A stretch of DNA of 64,000 bases from Spartinivicinus poritis. GTDB taxonomy: Bacteria; Pseudomonadota; Gammaproteobacteria; Pseudomonadales; Zooshikellaceae. The stretch spans positions 1 to 64,000 of the forward strand of contig NZ_JAPMOU010000024.1 of the NCBI RefSeq assembly GCF_028858535.1. The letters run 5' to 3'. Numbering within the stretch: the stretch's first letter is position 1; each line of letters starts with the position of its first letter. The notes beneath the pieces are model-generated. The model saw nothing but the letters and a program-made list of their open reading frames with translations. It did no database searches and was not told where the DNA came from. The position numbers and the translations under genes were made by a program. Of this stretch, positions 32,708 through 41,093 are shown piece after piece.

Positions 32708-33595
32708 CTAAACACTAGACATAGCTTTCCTTAGTGCTTTTATAAACAACTTCGCTGGTTGTGATAGTGCTTGGTAGCGGCGATATATTACGCCCAACGA
32801 GACATGAATTTCTGGAACAACTGGCAAGACTTTGCAGTTACTCGGCAGTAAAGAGGGTATTGAGTAGCGATCTACCAGAGCAATGCCCAACCCTTGGATG
32901 GCCATGCGGCAGGCAACAGCAAAGTAGTTGACCTGATTTTGACACTTCTCTCGCTTTAATCCAGGTAGCTCACGGGCCATTAATTGTGCCCACCAGGTAT
33001 TTCCAGAACACCAAATAACAGGGGCATTGATTAGTTGCTCATGCGTTAAAACATCAGATGATGCCAAAGAATGCTCTTGTTGTATTAGTGCAACAATACA
33101 ACTGTTTCCTAAAGACTCCATCATCAGCTCAGGAGCGTCTGTTGGAAAGTGAACAATGCCAAGCTCTGCTTCACCTTGGGCGATACGGTTAGCAATATCA
33201 GCATTTTGTTGCACATTTAATTGTATTTGTAGTTGGGGATAATGCTGTTGAAATTGGCTGATTTGTAAGGGCAGAAGTTCTTGTGCTAGAGCTGGAGGAG
33301 CCATGATTTCAAGCATCCCATGTTCCAGTGCCGCCATTCGCTGCCCTAGCTGGTTCAACCGCTGCAATGAGTGCTCCACGTCTTGAGCAGCTTCAAACAA
33401 AGCTTTGGCTTCAGGGGTGGGTTGCAGTCTTCCACCAAGTCGCTGGAATAGAGGATATCCAATACGCTGTTCAGCATGTTGCAATGACTTGGTAACTGCA
33501 GGCTGTGAGATATGCAGTTGACGAGCGGCTTCAGTCAGTGAGCCGGCTCGCATGATTGCTATAAAAATTTCTATATGACGGGCAGAAAAAGCCAT
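32708..33595 (-). CDS. LysR-family transcriptional regulator
   Basis: The 295-residue protein has the N-terminal winged helix-turn-helix (HIEIFIAIMRAGSLTEAARQLHISQPAVTKSLQHAEQRIGYPLFQRLGGRLQPT) and a C-terminal effector-binding domain. It is divergent from the FAD oxidoreductase at 33702 across about 106 bases, so it probably controls that gene, sensing an amino acid or related amine. This regulatory link is inferred from arrangement. Confidence 0.9.
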   Translation of the reverse strand: MAFSARHIEIFIAIMRAGSLTEAARQLHISQPAVTKSLQHAEQRIGYPLFQRLGGRLQPTPEAKALFEAAQDVEHSLQRLNQLGQRMAALEHGMLEIMAPPALAQELLPLQISQFQQHYPQLQIQLNVQQNADIANRIAQGEAELGIVHFPTDAPELMMESLGNSCIVALIQQEHSLASSDVLTHEQLINAPVIWCSGNTWWAQLMARELPGLKREKCQNQVNYFAVACRMAIQGLGIALVDRYSIPSLLPSNCKVLPVVPEIHVSLGVIYRRYQALSQPAKLFIKALRKAMSSV

Positions 33596-33611
33596 AACCT
33601 TTAGTTATACA

Positions 33612-33625
33612 AAATACATGTATTT
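33612..33625. promoter_or_regulatory. candidate LysR operator
   Basis: AAATACATGTATTT is a perfect 14-base palindrome of the T-N11-A kind, located in the divergent promoter region between the LysR gene and the oxidoreductase. Confidence 0.5.
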
Positions 33626-33701
33626 CTATTATTTCTTATGCTCGGGTTCTTCGACAATAACTATTTAACTATTGTTGGGTTAACTGGTAAGGAGCTAAAG
33701 A

Positions 33702-34925
33702 ATGAAAGTTGCTGTCGTTGGAGCAGGTGTTATAGGGCTTAGCTCAGCCTGGATGCTGCTTCAGCAAGGCTTTGAAGTGGAATTAGTAGATCAAGCAGTC
33801 GAGCCTGCTGCCGGTTGCAGCCATGCTAATGGTGGTCAGCTTTCTTATCACTACAATAGTCCGATCAATCAGCCTGGTCTGCTCAGGCAGCTCCCTCTTG
33901 CTATTTTGGGTAAAGATCCAACTTTAGCTATAACCTACGAAGCGGGCTTTGATTTTTTTCGCTGGGGGCTAAAGCTATTAGCCTGTTCTATACGCGCCCA
34001 AACTCAAAAATCTTCTTTAGCCATGCAGCAGTTAGGTATTCGTTCAGGTGAGTTAATGACCTCTCTGCAGCACCAGTTGGGGCTGTCATTCGATTATCGT
34101 CCTGCATCAGGAAAGCTTTATCTTTATTTCGATCAAAAGAGTTGGCATCAGGCTTGTCATAACGCTGTTGGACAACAGCTCTCTAAGAAGCAACTACAGA
34201 ATGTTCCTGGCATTCATGGTCAAGCGGCTGATGCTGTTGGTGCGTTAATACAACCAGGGGATGAGAGTGGTGATGCAGCGCTTTTTTGCCAACAACTGTT
34301 TACCAGGCTACAACAGCATCAAGGGTTTCAGTCACGGTTGGCTAGTCCTGTTACTGCTATTCGTATCGCGTCAGGGCGAGTTTTGGAGTTGAGTACACCT
34401 ACAGGTTCAGTACATGCTGATCACTATTTGATTGCTTGTGGGTGTAGCAGTGTGCAGTTGGCACGAAAAGTAGGTATCAAATTACCGATCTATCCAATGA
34501 AAGGTTATAGCCTTACTGTTCCGGCAACAGGTAAATGCCCGGATATTTCAATTACCGACACGAAAAGAAAAATAGTTTATTGTCGCCTTGGCAATCGCTT
34601 GCGCATTGCGGGGTTTGCTGAATTTTCAGGGTGGGGGAGTAGTGTTCATCCTGCAGCCATTAATAATATGCTATCCGCTGCACGTCAGCTGTTGCCAGAA
34701 GCAGGCAATTACAAGCAGATACTGCAACAGTGGTGTGGATTACGCCCAGTGACTCCCGACAGTTTACCATTAATTGGACAGACTAAAATTGCCAATCTTT
34801 GGCTCAATACTGGTCATGGAATGTTGGGGTGGACCCATGCGTTAAGTTCTGCCGAATTGATTTGCCAACTTATTACTTCTTCTATTGGTACAGAAGATAC
34901 GCCTTTCAATGTGCAGCGGTTTTGA
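33702..34925 (+). CDS. FAD-dependent D-amino-acid dehydrogenase-like oxidoreductase
   Basis: The 407-residue protein starts with the dinucleotide motif MKVAVVGAGVIGLSSAWMLLQQGFEVELVD and contains ACSHANGGQLSYHYNSPINQPG, very like the DadA family, which deaminates D-amino acids and passes electrons to quinone. WCGLRPVTPDSLPLIG and NTGHGMLGWTHALSSAEL at the C-terminus are characteristic. AGGAGC precedes the ATG. Its divergent LysR neighbour probably regulates it. Substrate could be a D-amino acid or a related secondary amine. Confidence 0.87.
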   Translation: MKVAVVGAGVIGLSSAWMLLQQGFEVELVDQAVEPAAGCSHANGGQLSYHYNSPINQPGLLRQLPLAILGKDPTLAITYEAGFDFFRWGLKLLACSIRAQTQKSSLAMQQLGIRSGELMTSLQHQLGLSFDYRPASGKLYLYFDQKSWHQACHNAVGQQLSKKQLQNVPGIHGQAADAVGALIQPGDESGDAALFCQQLFTRLQQHQGFQSRLASPVTAIRIASGRVLELSTPTGSVHADHYLIACGCSSVQLARKVGIKLPIYPMKGYSLTVPATGKCPDISITDTKRKIVYCRLGNRLRIAGFAEFSGWGSSVHPAAINNMLSAARQLLPEAGNYKQILQQWCGLRPVTPDSLPLIGQTKIANLWLNTGHGMLGWTHALSSAELICQLITSSIGTEDTPFNVQRF

Positions 34926-35065
34926 TATTTTCTAGCCGAAGCGATAGACATACAATATGTGTTAACAGGCCTAACTAAAATAAAGATATAAATATATTCC
35001 TAAAAAGAGCTCAATAAATATATGCATTAATATGGGACAGGTATTTTTGTATCAACATAATTATT

Positions 35066-35488
35066 TTATATTAATATTAAGTCTATTTTTTGAACAAACT
35101 GTTTAATGTCCTCACATACTTTTTGGTAGCAGCTCAGTGCTTCTTCTTTATTTGATGCTTTGGCTGCCAGTTTGGGTGGGTCTTCAAAGCTGTGGTGGAT
35201 AAATTTGGTTTTAGCTGGGAATGCTGGACATACATCATTAGCATGATCACAAACAGTAATAACATACTCAAAGTGCGATTCTGGCAATTGATCAACTGTT
35301 TGAGACCGTTGTTGGTGAATGTCGATACCTGCTTCTGCCATTACTTGTATGGCATAGGGGTTTAGCCCATGAGCTTCAATACCTGCTGAGTAAACTTCAA
35401 AGTCATCAGGTCTTAAATGCCTTAACCAGCCTTCAGCCATCTGACTACGACAGGAGTTGCCAGTACATAAGAATAAAACGCGTATCAT
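35066..35488 (-). CDS. arsC: arsenate reductase, low-molecular-weight phosphatase type
   Basis: The 140-residue protein has the P-loop VLFLCTGNSCRSQMAEGWLRHL with catalytic Cys and the second Cys pair in VITVCDHANDVCPAFP, the signature of thioredoxin-coupled ArsC, which reduces arsenate to arsenite. SFEDPP also matches, a family feature. No arsB, acr3 or arsR is adjacent, so it may serve general arsenate detoxification with an efflux pump elsewhere. Confidence 0.93.
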   Translation of the reverse strand: MIRVLFLCTGNSCRSQMAEGWLRHLRPDDFEVYSAGIEAHGLNPYAIQVMAEAGIDIHQQRSQTVDQLPESHFEYVITVCDHANDVCPAFPAKTKFIHHSFEDPPKLAAKASNKEEALSCYQKVCEDIKQFVQKIDLILI

Positions 35489-35714
35489 GTTAGCCTGAAT
35501 ATCTCATCAGAGTATACTCGCTTTAGTGAGCCCTTTGAGTATTGGGGAGCCACCAAGGCTTGTCGGAAAATAAAGTAATGTGTTTAGCCAGAATGCCCAG
35601 AATTTTTGATATCTGACGAAACATTCGGGCTAGTCCTGCTAGGCTATAAATAACAGTTTCGTAAAGCCTAATTATAACACTTTGGTTAAAAAAGGTTAGC
35701 AAGGATGCGCCATA

Positions 35715-36668
35715 ATGATTTGTCCATCATGTGAACGTTTTTTAAAAGGGTATAACACACAATGTTCATGTGGCTATAAGTTTATATTTCGCGCAAAAAC
35801 AGAGCCATTTAATGACAATAAAATGAAAAAACTGGAGCTAAAGGCCAGTGCTTTCGATACTCGTTATTTTACTAGAAATATGCTTTATAGTGTCTTTTTA
35901 AAGACATCTGCTAAGTCACTTATAGCACCTATGATCTTTATTATAATTTTTTGCGGTATTTTTTCTGCAATCCTTATTGGAACTTTATCTTATATTGGGT
36001 TAATTATCGCTACTCTTTTATTTGGGGTAGCTATTAAGCTAGTGATTAAAGCCAATAAACCAATGAGTATAGAAGATTTTGCTGATTACTATAAACGCTG
36101 GGTCAACGCTAAAAGAAATAATAGCTATTTAGTTGATAAGCCAAAGCTCAAAAAACCACCAGTTAACAATCAAGAAGCTGATATTTTTGATTACGGTGCT
36201 GATCGTATAGTAGTTGTTGATGATCCTTTGTTTGTAGACTGTTTGATACTAAATGAAGAACATATGCGTTCGAAAGCTTTAATAGTATCTCAAGATGGTT
36301 ATCCTTCATATTTAAAAGAGCAATTTAAAAATCTACTAGAACAAGCTGACAATATACCAGTTATTTTACTACATGGTACAAATCAAAATAAAACCAAAAT
36401 GATTCATTCAATTGAAAGTAGTTTTAATATCAAGTTGGCTGATAATCAAGTATATGACTTAGGTTATTATGAGGAGCAAATTAAACAAGCAAAATCACTA
36501 TATAAACGAATGAGAATAACAAAATGTACTGTTGATATGTTGCCTTATCCGTTATCTACTCAGCTAATCAGTAAAGATAGGTCACAACTGCAAGATATGC
36601 TGGTTTTAGGTGCTGTGGCTGCAACTGCCAGTTATGTATCTTTTTCTTTTGCAGATGACTTTGGTTAA
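35715..36668 (+). CDS. zinc-ribbon membrane protein of unknown function
   Basis: The 317-residue protein begins with a zinc-ribbon (CPSCERFLKGYNTQCSCGYKF), then two adjacent membrane segments near residues 75-115 (IAPMIFIIIFCGIFSAILIGTLSYIGLIIATLLFGVAIKLVI). The C-terminal 190 residues are soluble, and include VVDDPLFVDCLILNEEHMRSKALIV and NIPVILLHGTNQ, possibly a nucleotide- or phospho-binding fold. I do not recognise the family. A strong AAGGA precedes the ATG. It ends 7 bases before the asparagine-synthetase-like gene, so the two are co-transcribed and may work together. Confidence 0.65.
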   Translation: MICPSCERFLKGYNTQCSCGYKFIFRAKTEPFNDNKMKKLELKASAFDTRYFTRNMLYSVFLKTSAKSLIAPMIFIIIFCGIFSAILIGTLSYIGLIIATLLFGVAIKLVIKANKPMSIEDFADYYKRWVNAKRNNSYLVDKPKLKKPPVNNQEADIFDYGADRIVVVDDPLFVDCLILNEEHMRSKALIVSQDGYPSYLKEQFKNLLEQADNIPVILLHGTNQNKTKMIHSIESSFNIKLADNQVYDLGYYEEQIKQAKSLYKRMRITKCTVDMLPYPLSTQLISKDRSQLQDMLVLGAVAATASYVSFSFADDFG

Positions 36669-36675
36669 AAAGCAT

Positions 36676-38433
36676 ATGACTGGACTTGTCGGCTATTTTG
36701 GTAATCAACCTAAAGCAGTAATTCAAAAAATGGCTAGTCAGCTAGAGCATCGTTTTGCTAATGGTTTACAACAAGTTATAACTGAAGCACTGGTTGCAGC
36801 TGTTGGCACTGTGCCTGAAAATGCCAGTCAGAACTTTCATGTGGGTGTCTGGAGAAAAGACAACTTAACATTAATAATTAATGGTTTTTTTACTGGTGAT
36901 TCATATAACACAAAGCCGCAAGATATAGTAACAAGCTATTTACGTCATGGTATAGATGAATTATGTAGGCTTGAAGGTGCTTTTATTATTGCGTTATATG
37001 ATAAACAGTCAGGTATAGGTTATTTAATTAGAGACGGTGCAGGACAAAAAACATTATATTTTAGCCAAGTAAACCAAAGCTTATTTTTTGCAGTAGAACC
37101 AAAAGCTATACACCAATTATCACTTTTTACTCCACAGCTTAATAATGCTGCACTTGCACAATATCTTAGTTTTAGCTTTGTACCTGGTTGTAATACTATG
37201 CTTCAAGGGTTATATGAACTTCCTGCTGGCCATTATCTTATATGGAAGAATAATGAATACTCGTTAAAACGCTACTTTCTTTTTGAACAGGAAGTAATGA
37301 AAGAAAACAATCAATATCAAGATGCTGATAACTCTGCCAGACAATTTAAAAAGCTACTAACTTCTGCTGTTTTAGATAGGTTACCAGCCAACAGAGAGTT
37401 GGGTATATTTTTATCTGGTGGGCTAGACTCAAGTGTAGTGACTGCCGAACTAGCAAGTTTATACCAGAACAAATTGAATACTTTTTCAATTCATTTTGGT
37501 AAAAAATACCCTAATGAATTGGAGTATGCAAGGCAAGTGGCAGAAAGGTACAAAACCAACCATCATGAGGTGCATATTAAGCCAAAACATTTTTTACACC
37601 GTTTAAAAAGTATTATTTGGCTATTAGATGATCCAATTGGTGACCCTATAACAGTACCAAATTTTGAGTTAGCCCAGTATGCCAGTAACTACAGTCAGTG
37701 GATTTTTAATGGTGAAGGTGGTGATCCGTGCTTTGGTGGGCCAAAAAATTATGGAATGTTGTTAAGTCAGTGGTATGGTACAGATTTTATGGGGTTAACT
37801 AGGCAAACACGTGAAGTAACTTATCTAAAATCATTTCAGCGAGCATATGATGAATTAGAAAAATTATTAACTCCTGAAGTAAAAGAAATGTTCTCTCATG
37901 AAGCGGACTTGGTAGGAGTCTTGTCACCTTTTTTTAATACTAAAATGCCTGATACTCTGTTAAATAAGCTGATGGTTATGAACATACGATTAAAGGGAGC
38001 ACACTTAATTTTACCTAAAGTCGAAAGAATGTTACAGGCCCATAGGCTACATTCGCTTTCACCATTATTCGACGAACGAATCGTGCGTTTTAGTTTCAGA
38101 TTACCAGGTAAACAAAAAATAAGTTATGGCGATGAGAAGTTGGTAATGAAACGGGCTTATCAGTTACAGCTACCTAAATCAATCATTAACAGACCTAAAA
38201 GTGGGATGAGAGTACCTGTACAGTTTTGGTGTCAAGGTGAGATGAAACACTATATAAAACATGTGTTTTCTAAAAAAGCAGTAACCCAAGCAGGTATATT
38301 TAATTATGAAAGACTTAAGCAGCTAATAAACTACAACACTGGTGAGCATAATATGCGGTTTGGTATTAAATTATGGATGTTATTAAGCTTTGAAATTTGG
38401 CGCAGACTAGTCATAGAAAAACAAACCGTTTGA
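36676..38433 (+). CDS. asparagine synthetase-like ATP-dependent amide ligase, glutaminase Cys absent
   Basis: The 585-residue protein has the two-domain AsnB layout. The N-terminal class II glutaminase fold reads MTGLVGYFGN where active enzymes have MCGI, so the catalytic N-terminal Cys is Thr and glutamine hydrolysis is not expected. The synthetase half keeps the ATP-pyrophosphatase loop FLSGGLDSSVVTAEL near residue 248 and GEGGDPCFGGPKNYG near 346. Such proteins include beta-lactam/carbapenam synthetases and lasso-peptide cyclases, which use an internal or different amine. Start chosen at 36676 because it gives the canonical N-terminus; a longer frame overlaps the upstream gene. Neighbours are a zinc-ribbon protein and a cupin. 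The product is unknown. Confidence 0.8.
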   Translation: MTGLVGYFGNQPKAVIQKMASQLEHRFANGLQQVITEALVAAVGTVPENASQNFHVGVWRKDNLTLIINGFFTGDSYNTKPQDIVTSYLRHGIDELCRLEGAFIIALYDKQSGIGYLIRDGAGQKTLYFSQVNQSLFFAVEPKAIHQLSLFTPQLNNAALAQYLSFSFVPGCNTMLQGLYELPAGHYLIWKNNEYSLKRYFLFEQEVMKENNQYQDADNSARQFKKLLTSAVLDRLPANRELGIFLSGGLDSSVVTAELASLYQNKLNTFSIHFGKKYPNELEYARQVAERYKTNHHEVHIKPKHFLHRLKSIIWLLDDPIGDPITVPNFELAQYASNYSQWIFNGEGGDPCFGGPKNYGMLLSQWYGTDFMGLTRQTREVTYLKSFQRAYDELEKLLTPEVKEMFSHEADLVGVLSPFFNTKMPDTLLNKLMVMNIRLKGAHLILPKVERMLQAHRLHSLSPLFDERIVRFSFRLPGKQKISYGDEKLVMKRAYQLQLPKSIINRPKSGMRVPVQFWCQGEMKHYIKHVFSKKAVTQAGIFNYERLKQLINYNTGEHNMRFGIKLWMLLSFEIWRRLVIEKQTV

Positions 38434-38472
38434 AGGAGAACTATCAATTGTTCTTTATATAAAGGTAATAGT

Positions 38473-39171
38473 ATGGAAGATGTAATAATATGGAATAATT
38501 ATTTCGGCTTATTATTTGACGACAGTAAAAGTAGCTTCCCTTCACGGCTATTTGCTTATCAAACTTTTGATAAAAACCAGCCTATTACTGTAAAAATAGA
38601 TAATGCAGGGGCTTGCTTTGGATATGTCTATGCAGGCCAGTTAACAGTGTTGGATAACTTAGTTAGTTGGCAGTTACAGCGTGAACAATGGTTTCATATA
38701 CCTGCAGGCTGCCAATTGATATTACAGCCTTTTTCTAAAATTGTTGTTTGTCAGCGGCTTGGTTATCGAGGTATGCATATAATGGGGGGGCCTATTGAGC
38801 AATCAGGACGTCTTCGTTATATAGATGGTTGTACAGATACGCTACTTTGCAGTCCTCCACTGGAGGGTGATCCATGCTTAAATTTATTACACTTTCCAAC
38901 CAATATCACTCAAACCCAGCATACTCATCCCAGCGTTCGAGCAGGAATAATTGCGAGAGGGCACGGTCTGTGTTGTACAGCAAAAGATACAATTGAGCTA
39001 CGTGAGGGAATGGTATTTATGATTCCTACTGGTGCTGTACATCATTTTGAAACAATGCAGCAGAGCATGGATGTGATCGCTTACCATCCAGATAGTGACT
39101 GGGGCCCAACCCATGAAGAACACCCGATGATCAATCGTACTTGGGTCGATGGTAAAAAAATAGTTAATTAA
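38473..39171 (+). CDS. cupin-domain protein
   Basis: About 232 residues. The C-terminal half has a cupin barrel with metal-binding pattern HTHPSVRAGIIARGHG and IPTGAVHHFET (His, His, then His), plus DVIAYHPDSDWGPTHEEHPM. The N-terminal half looks like a second, degenerate barrel without ligands, giving a bicupin. It follows the synthetase-like gene by 39 bases with an AAAGG before the ATG, so it probably belongs to the same cassette, perhaps as a dioxygenase, isomerase or metabolite sensor. The MITE-like element begins two bases after its stop. Confidence 0.75.
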   Translation: MEDVIIWNNYFGLLFDDSKSSFPSRLFAYQTFDKNQPITVKIDNAGACFGYVYAGQLTVLDNLVSWQLQREQWFHIPAGCQLILQPFSKIVVCQRLGYRGMHIMGGPIEQSGRLRYIDGCTDTLLCSPPLEGDPCLNLLHFPTNITQTQHTHPSVRAGIIARGHGLCCTAKDTIELREGMVFMIPTGAVHHFETMQQSMDVIAYHPDSDWGPTHEEHPMINRTWVDGKKIVN

Positions 39172-39355
39172 GTCAATACTGCGGACAGTTTTATAGGTGT
39201 TGTATGTTAGTGTTTACGGGGGGAGTGCTCTACTCTCATATACTTTATTGCAAGATAGCCTGAGGCTTAACATGCAATAAACTCCTCCTTCCTATGGTAC
39301 ATGGCCTGTAGAGCAATGTTTTATAATTCAAAAACTGTCCACAGTATTGTTAAGT
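39168..39355. mobile_element. 176-bp MITE with TTAAGT target duplication (copy 2)
   Basis: The element runs 39174-39349. Its ends are inverted repeats: CAATACTGCGGACAGTTTT (left) and, on the minus strand, CAATACTGTGGACAGTTTT (right). Perfect 6-base direct repeats TTAAGT flank it at 39168-39173 and 39350-39355. Its right 73 bases are identical to the window's first 73. On the minus strand it has AGGAGGAG followed by a short ATG frame of about 20 codons, as if it were an internally deleted insertion sequence. It separates the cupin gene from the PilZ gene. Confidence 0.88.
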
Positions 39356-39362
39356 AAAAGAG

Positions 39363-39716
39363 GTGAGTAAGGTGGAAAAACTAAAGCTTAATGATCACCG
39401 GCGTTACCCTCGAACCAAAGTTCAATGGCCAGGTGTTATTAAATATCGAGACCATATTATAGAGGTGACAACCGTTGATATTTCTGTACAGGGAGTCATG
39501 GTTGTATCATCATTTAAGGTAAAGACTAATCAACATGCTACGTTAATGTTGAATTGTAGCTTCAATGATAAGAAAGCAGTGTTTTATGCTAAAACTAGAG
39601 TAAAACAAGTACGGTTCAGTCAATATAAATTTAATTTAATATTAATATTTGAAGAACTTTCACCAAAGTTTAAGGCATTTATAAAAAACTTTGTTTCTGC
39701 TAGCCAGAATTTTTGA
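39363..39716 (+). CDS. PilZ-domain protein
   Basis: The 117-residue protein has the PilZ c-di-GMP-binding signatures HRRYPRTKV (RxxxR) and DISVQGVMV (the usual D/NxSxxG, intact), followed by a small beta barrel. It may bind c-di-GMP and affect motility, adhesion or secretion. Start: GTG at 39363, or GTG at 39372, which begins VEKLKL. The MITE target duplication lies within 8 bases of the first start, so the original upstream region was altered by the insertion and the element's right end now supplies any promoter. Confidence 0.82.
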   Translation: MSKVEKLKLNDHRRYPRTKVQWPGVIKYRDHIIEVTTVDISVQGVMVVSSFKVKTNQHATLMLNCSFNDKKAVFYAKTRVKQVRFSQYKFNLILIFEELSPKFKAFIKNFVSASQNF

Positions 39717-40049
39717 GCGCTTCCGTTTATTTATATTAGACAGAAATTTAGTATAGTTATTGACCATGAGTATAAATGATATACTGATTTTATAGTCAAC
39801 CTGGAGGCTTTTATTATAATCAGATTGTCCTAGTTGGTAAGTGTTTTCAGAGAAATTCGGTTAGCGTTGTTTTATATTATTTATATCTTAATTAGCTATC
39901 GGAATTATAATCATATAGTGAGTGCTACAGCAAAAGTTGTATATATTACCCTGAATGATTTCTATTTCATTTAAGATAGAATTACTTTAGGGTTAAGTAA
40001 ATGTCCTTTGCAAGTAGAAAGCTGGTAACTAATAGGTGGTTAGCTCACT
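39717..40049. other. intergenic region, no gene seen
   Basis: About 330 A/T-rich bases between the PilZ and aldo/keto reductase genes. Nothing recognisable apart from TAGGTGG about 10 bases before the reductase start. Confidence 0.4.
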
Positions 40050-41003
40050 ATGAAAACAGAAATGCTTGATGCTGGTAGTAGCATCCCTTTAATAGGACTA
40101 GGAACCTGGCTTGCTGCGCCAGGTGAAGTATATACTGCTACAAAAACTGCAATTGAAATGGGTTATCGCCATATTGACTGTGCACCAGTTTATAGTAATG
40201 AATCTGAGATAGGTGATGCGTTAACTGATAGTATAAAGAAGGGGCTAGTTACCCGTGAAGAAATATGGATTACATCAAAACTCTGGAATAATTCCCATGC
40301 ACCAGAACATGTTATACCTGCTATAAAGCAAACACTAAAGGATCTTAAATTAGATTATATTGATTTATTTTTGATTCACTGGCCTATAGTTCAACGCAAA
40401 GAAGTAATTATTCCTAAAACTGCAGAAGACTTTATTCCACTGGATCATTTGCCAATTAGTGAAACATGGCAACAGTTGGAAAGAGTAGTTGAGTTAGGTT
40501 TATGTCGAAATATTGGTGTATCTAATTTTAGTATAAAGAAACTCAAAGAATTAATTAATAGCGCTCAAGTTAAACCATTTGCTAACCAGGTTGAGCTACA
40601 CCCATATTTACAACAAAATAATTTGCTTACGTTTTGTAAACGAAATGATGTTCACCTTACTGCTTATTCTCCTTTAGGTTCTTTTGGCCGCCCTGGTATC
40701 ATAAAGCAGCCGAATGAGCCCATATTGTTAAAAGACCCCGTGATTGTCTCTATTGCTAATCGGATGAATATATCCGTTGCTCAAGTAGTGTTAGCCTGGG
40801 CTCTTCAGCGAGGAACATCTGTTATTCCAAAATCAATTAATCCACTAAGAATGCAAGAAAACCTCAGTGTTAATGAAGTTTTATTAGATAAAGAAGCCAT
40901 ATTGCAAATTTCTAGTTTGGATAAACACTATAGGTATTCATCAGGCAGCTTTTGGGCGATTGAAGGAAGTCCTTATACGATGAAAAATATTTGGGATGAA
41001 TGA
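40050..41003 (+). CDS. aldo/keto reductase
   Basis: The 317-residue protein has the AKR barrel: N-terminal IPLIGLGTWLAAPGEV, GYRHIDCAPVYSNESEIGDAL with catalytic Asp and Tyr, ITSKLWNN with Lys, and LFLIHWPI with His, completing the tetrad. NADPH contact is in the C-terminal SVIPKSINPLRMQENL. It is likely cytosolic and reduces aldehydes or sugars; exact substrate cannot be told. The stop is followed at once by a long hairpin. Confidence 0.93.
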   Translation: MKTEMLDAGSSIPLIGLGTWLAAPGEVYTATKTAIEMGYRHIDCAPVYSNESEIGDALTDSIKKGLVTREEIWITSKLWNNSHAPEHVIPAIKQTLKDLKLDYIDLFLIHWPIVQRKEVIIPKTAEDFIPLDHLPISETWQQLERVVELGLCRNIGVSNFSIKKLKELINSAQVKPFANQVELHPYLQQNNLLTFCKRNDVHLTAYSPLGSFGRPGIIKQPNEPILLKDPVIVSIANRMNISVAQVVLAWALQRGTSVIPKSINPLRMQENLSVNEVLLDKEAILQISSLDKHYRYSSGSFWAIEGSPYTMKNIWDE

Positions 41004-41057
41004 GCTGGTATGTAGTTTTACTAGATGGATATGATCTAGCAAAACTACATACCAGCT
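41003..41057. terminator. 23-bp stem hairpin between convergent genes
   Basis: AGCTGGTATGTAGTTTT (41003 on) pairs with AAAACTACATACCAGCT (ending 41057), and the stem extends to 23 pairs with a single mismatch and a nine-base loop. It overlaps the reductase stop and lies before the end of the APP1 gene. It probably terminates both genes, though a classical T tract is lacking. Confidence 0.75.
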
Positions 41058-41093
41058 ACTTAAAGTTAATTTCGAAGAATATATCTGATGCAA

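Noticed and set aside
36610-36675. Longer start for the synthetase-like gene
   Set aside because: It overlaps the upstream gene and lacks the glutaminase-type N-terminus; 36676 gives MTGLVGYFGN.
35715-39171. Lasso-peptide cluster
   Set aside because: No precursor, PqqD-like or transglutaminase-like gene was found beside the synthetase-like gene.
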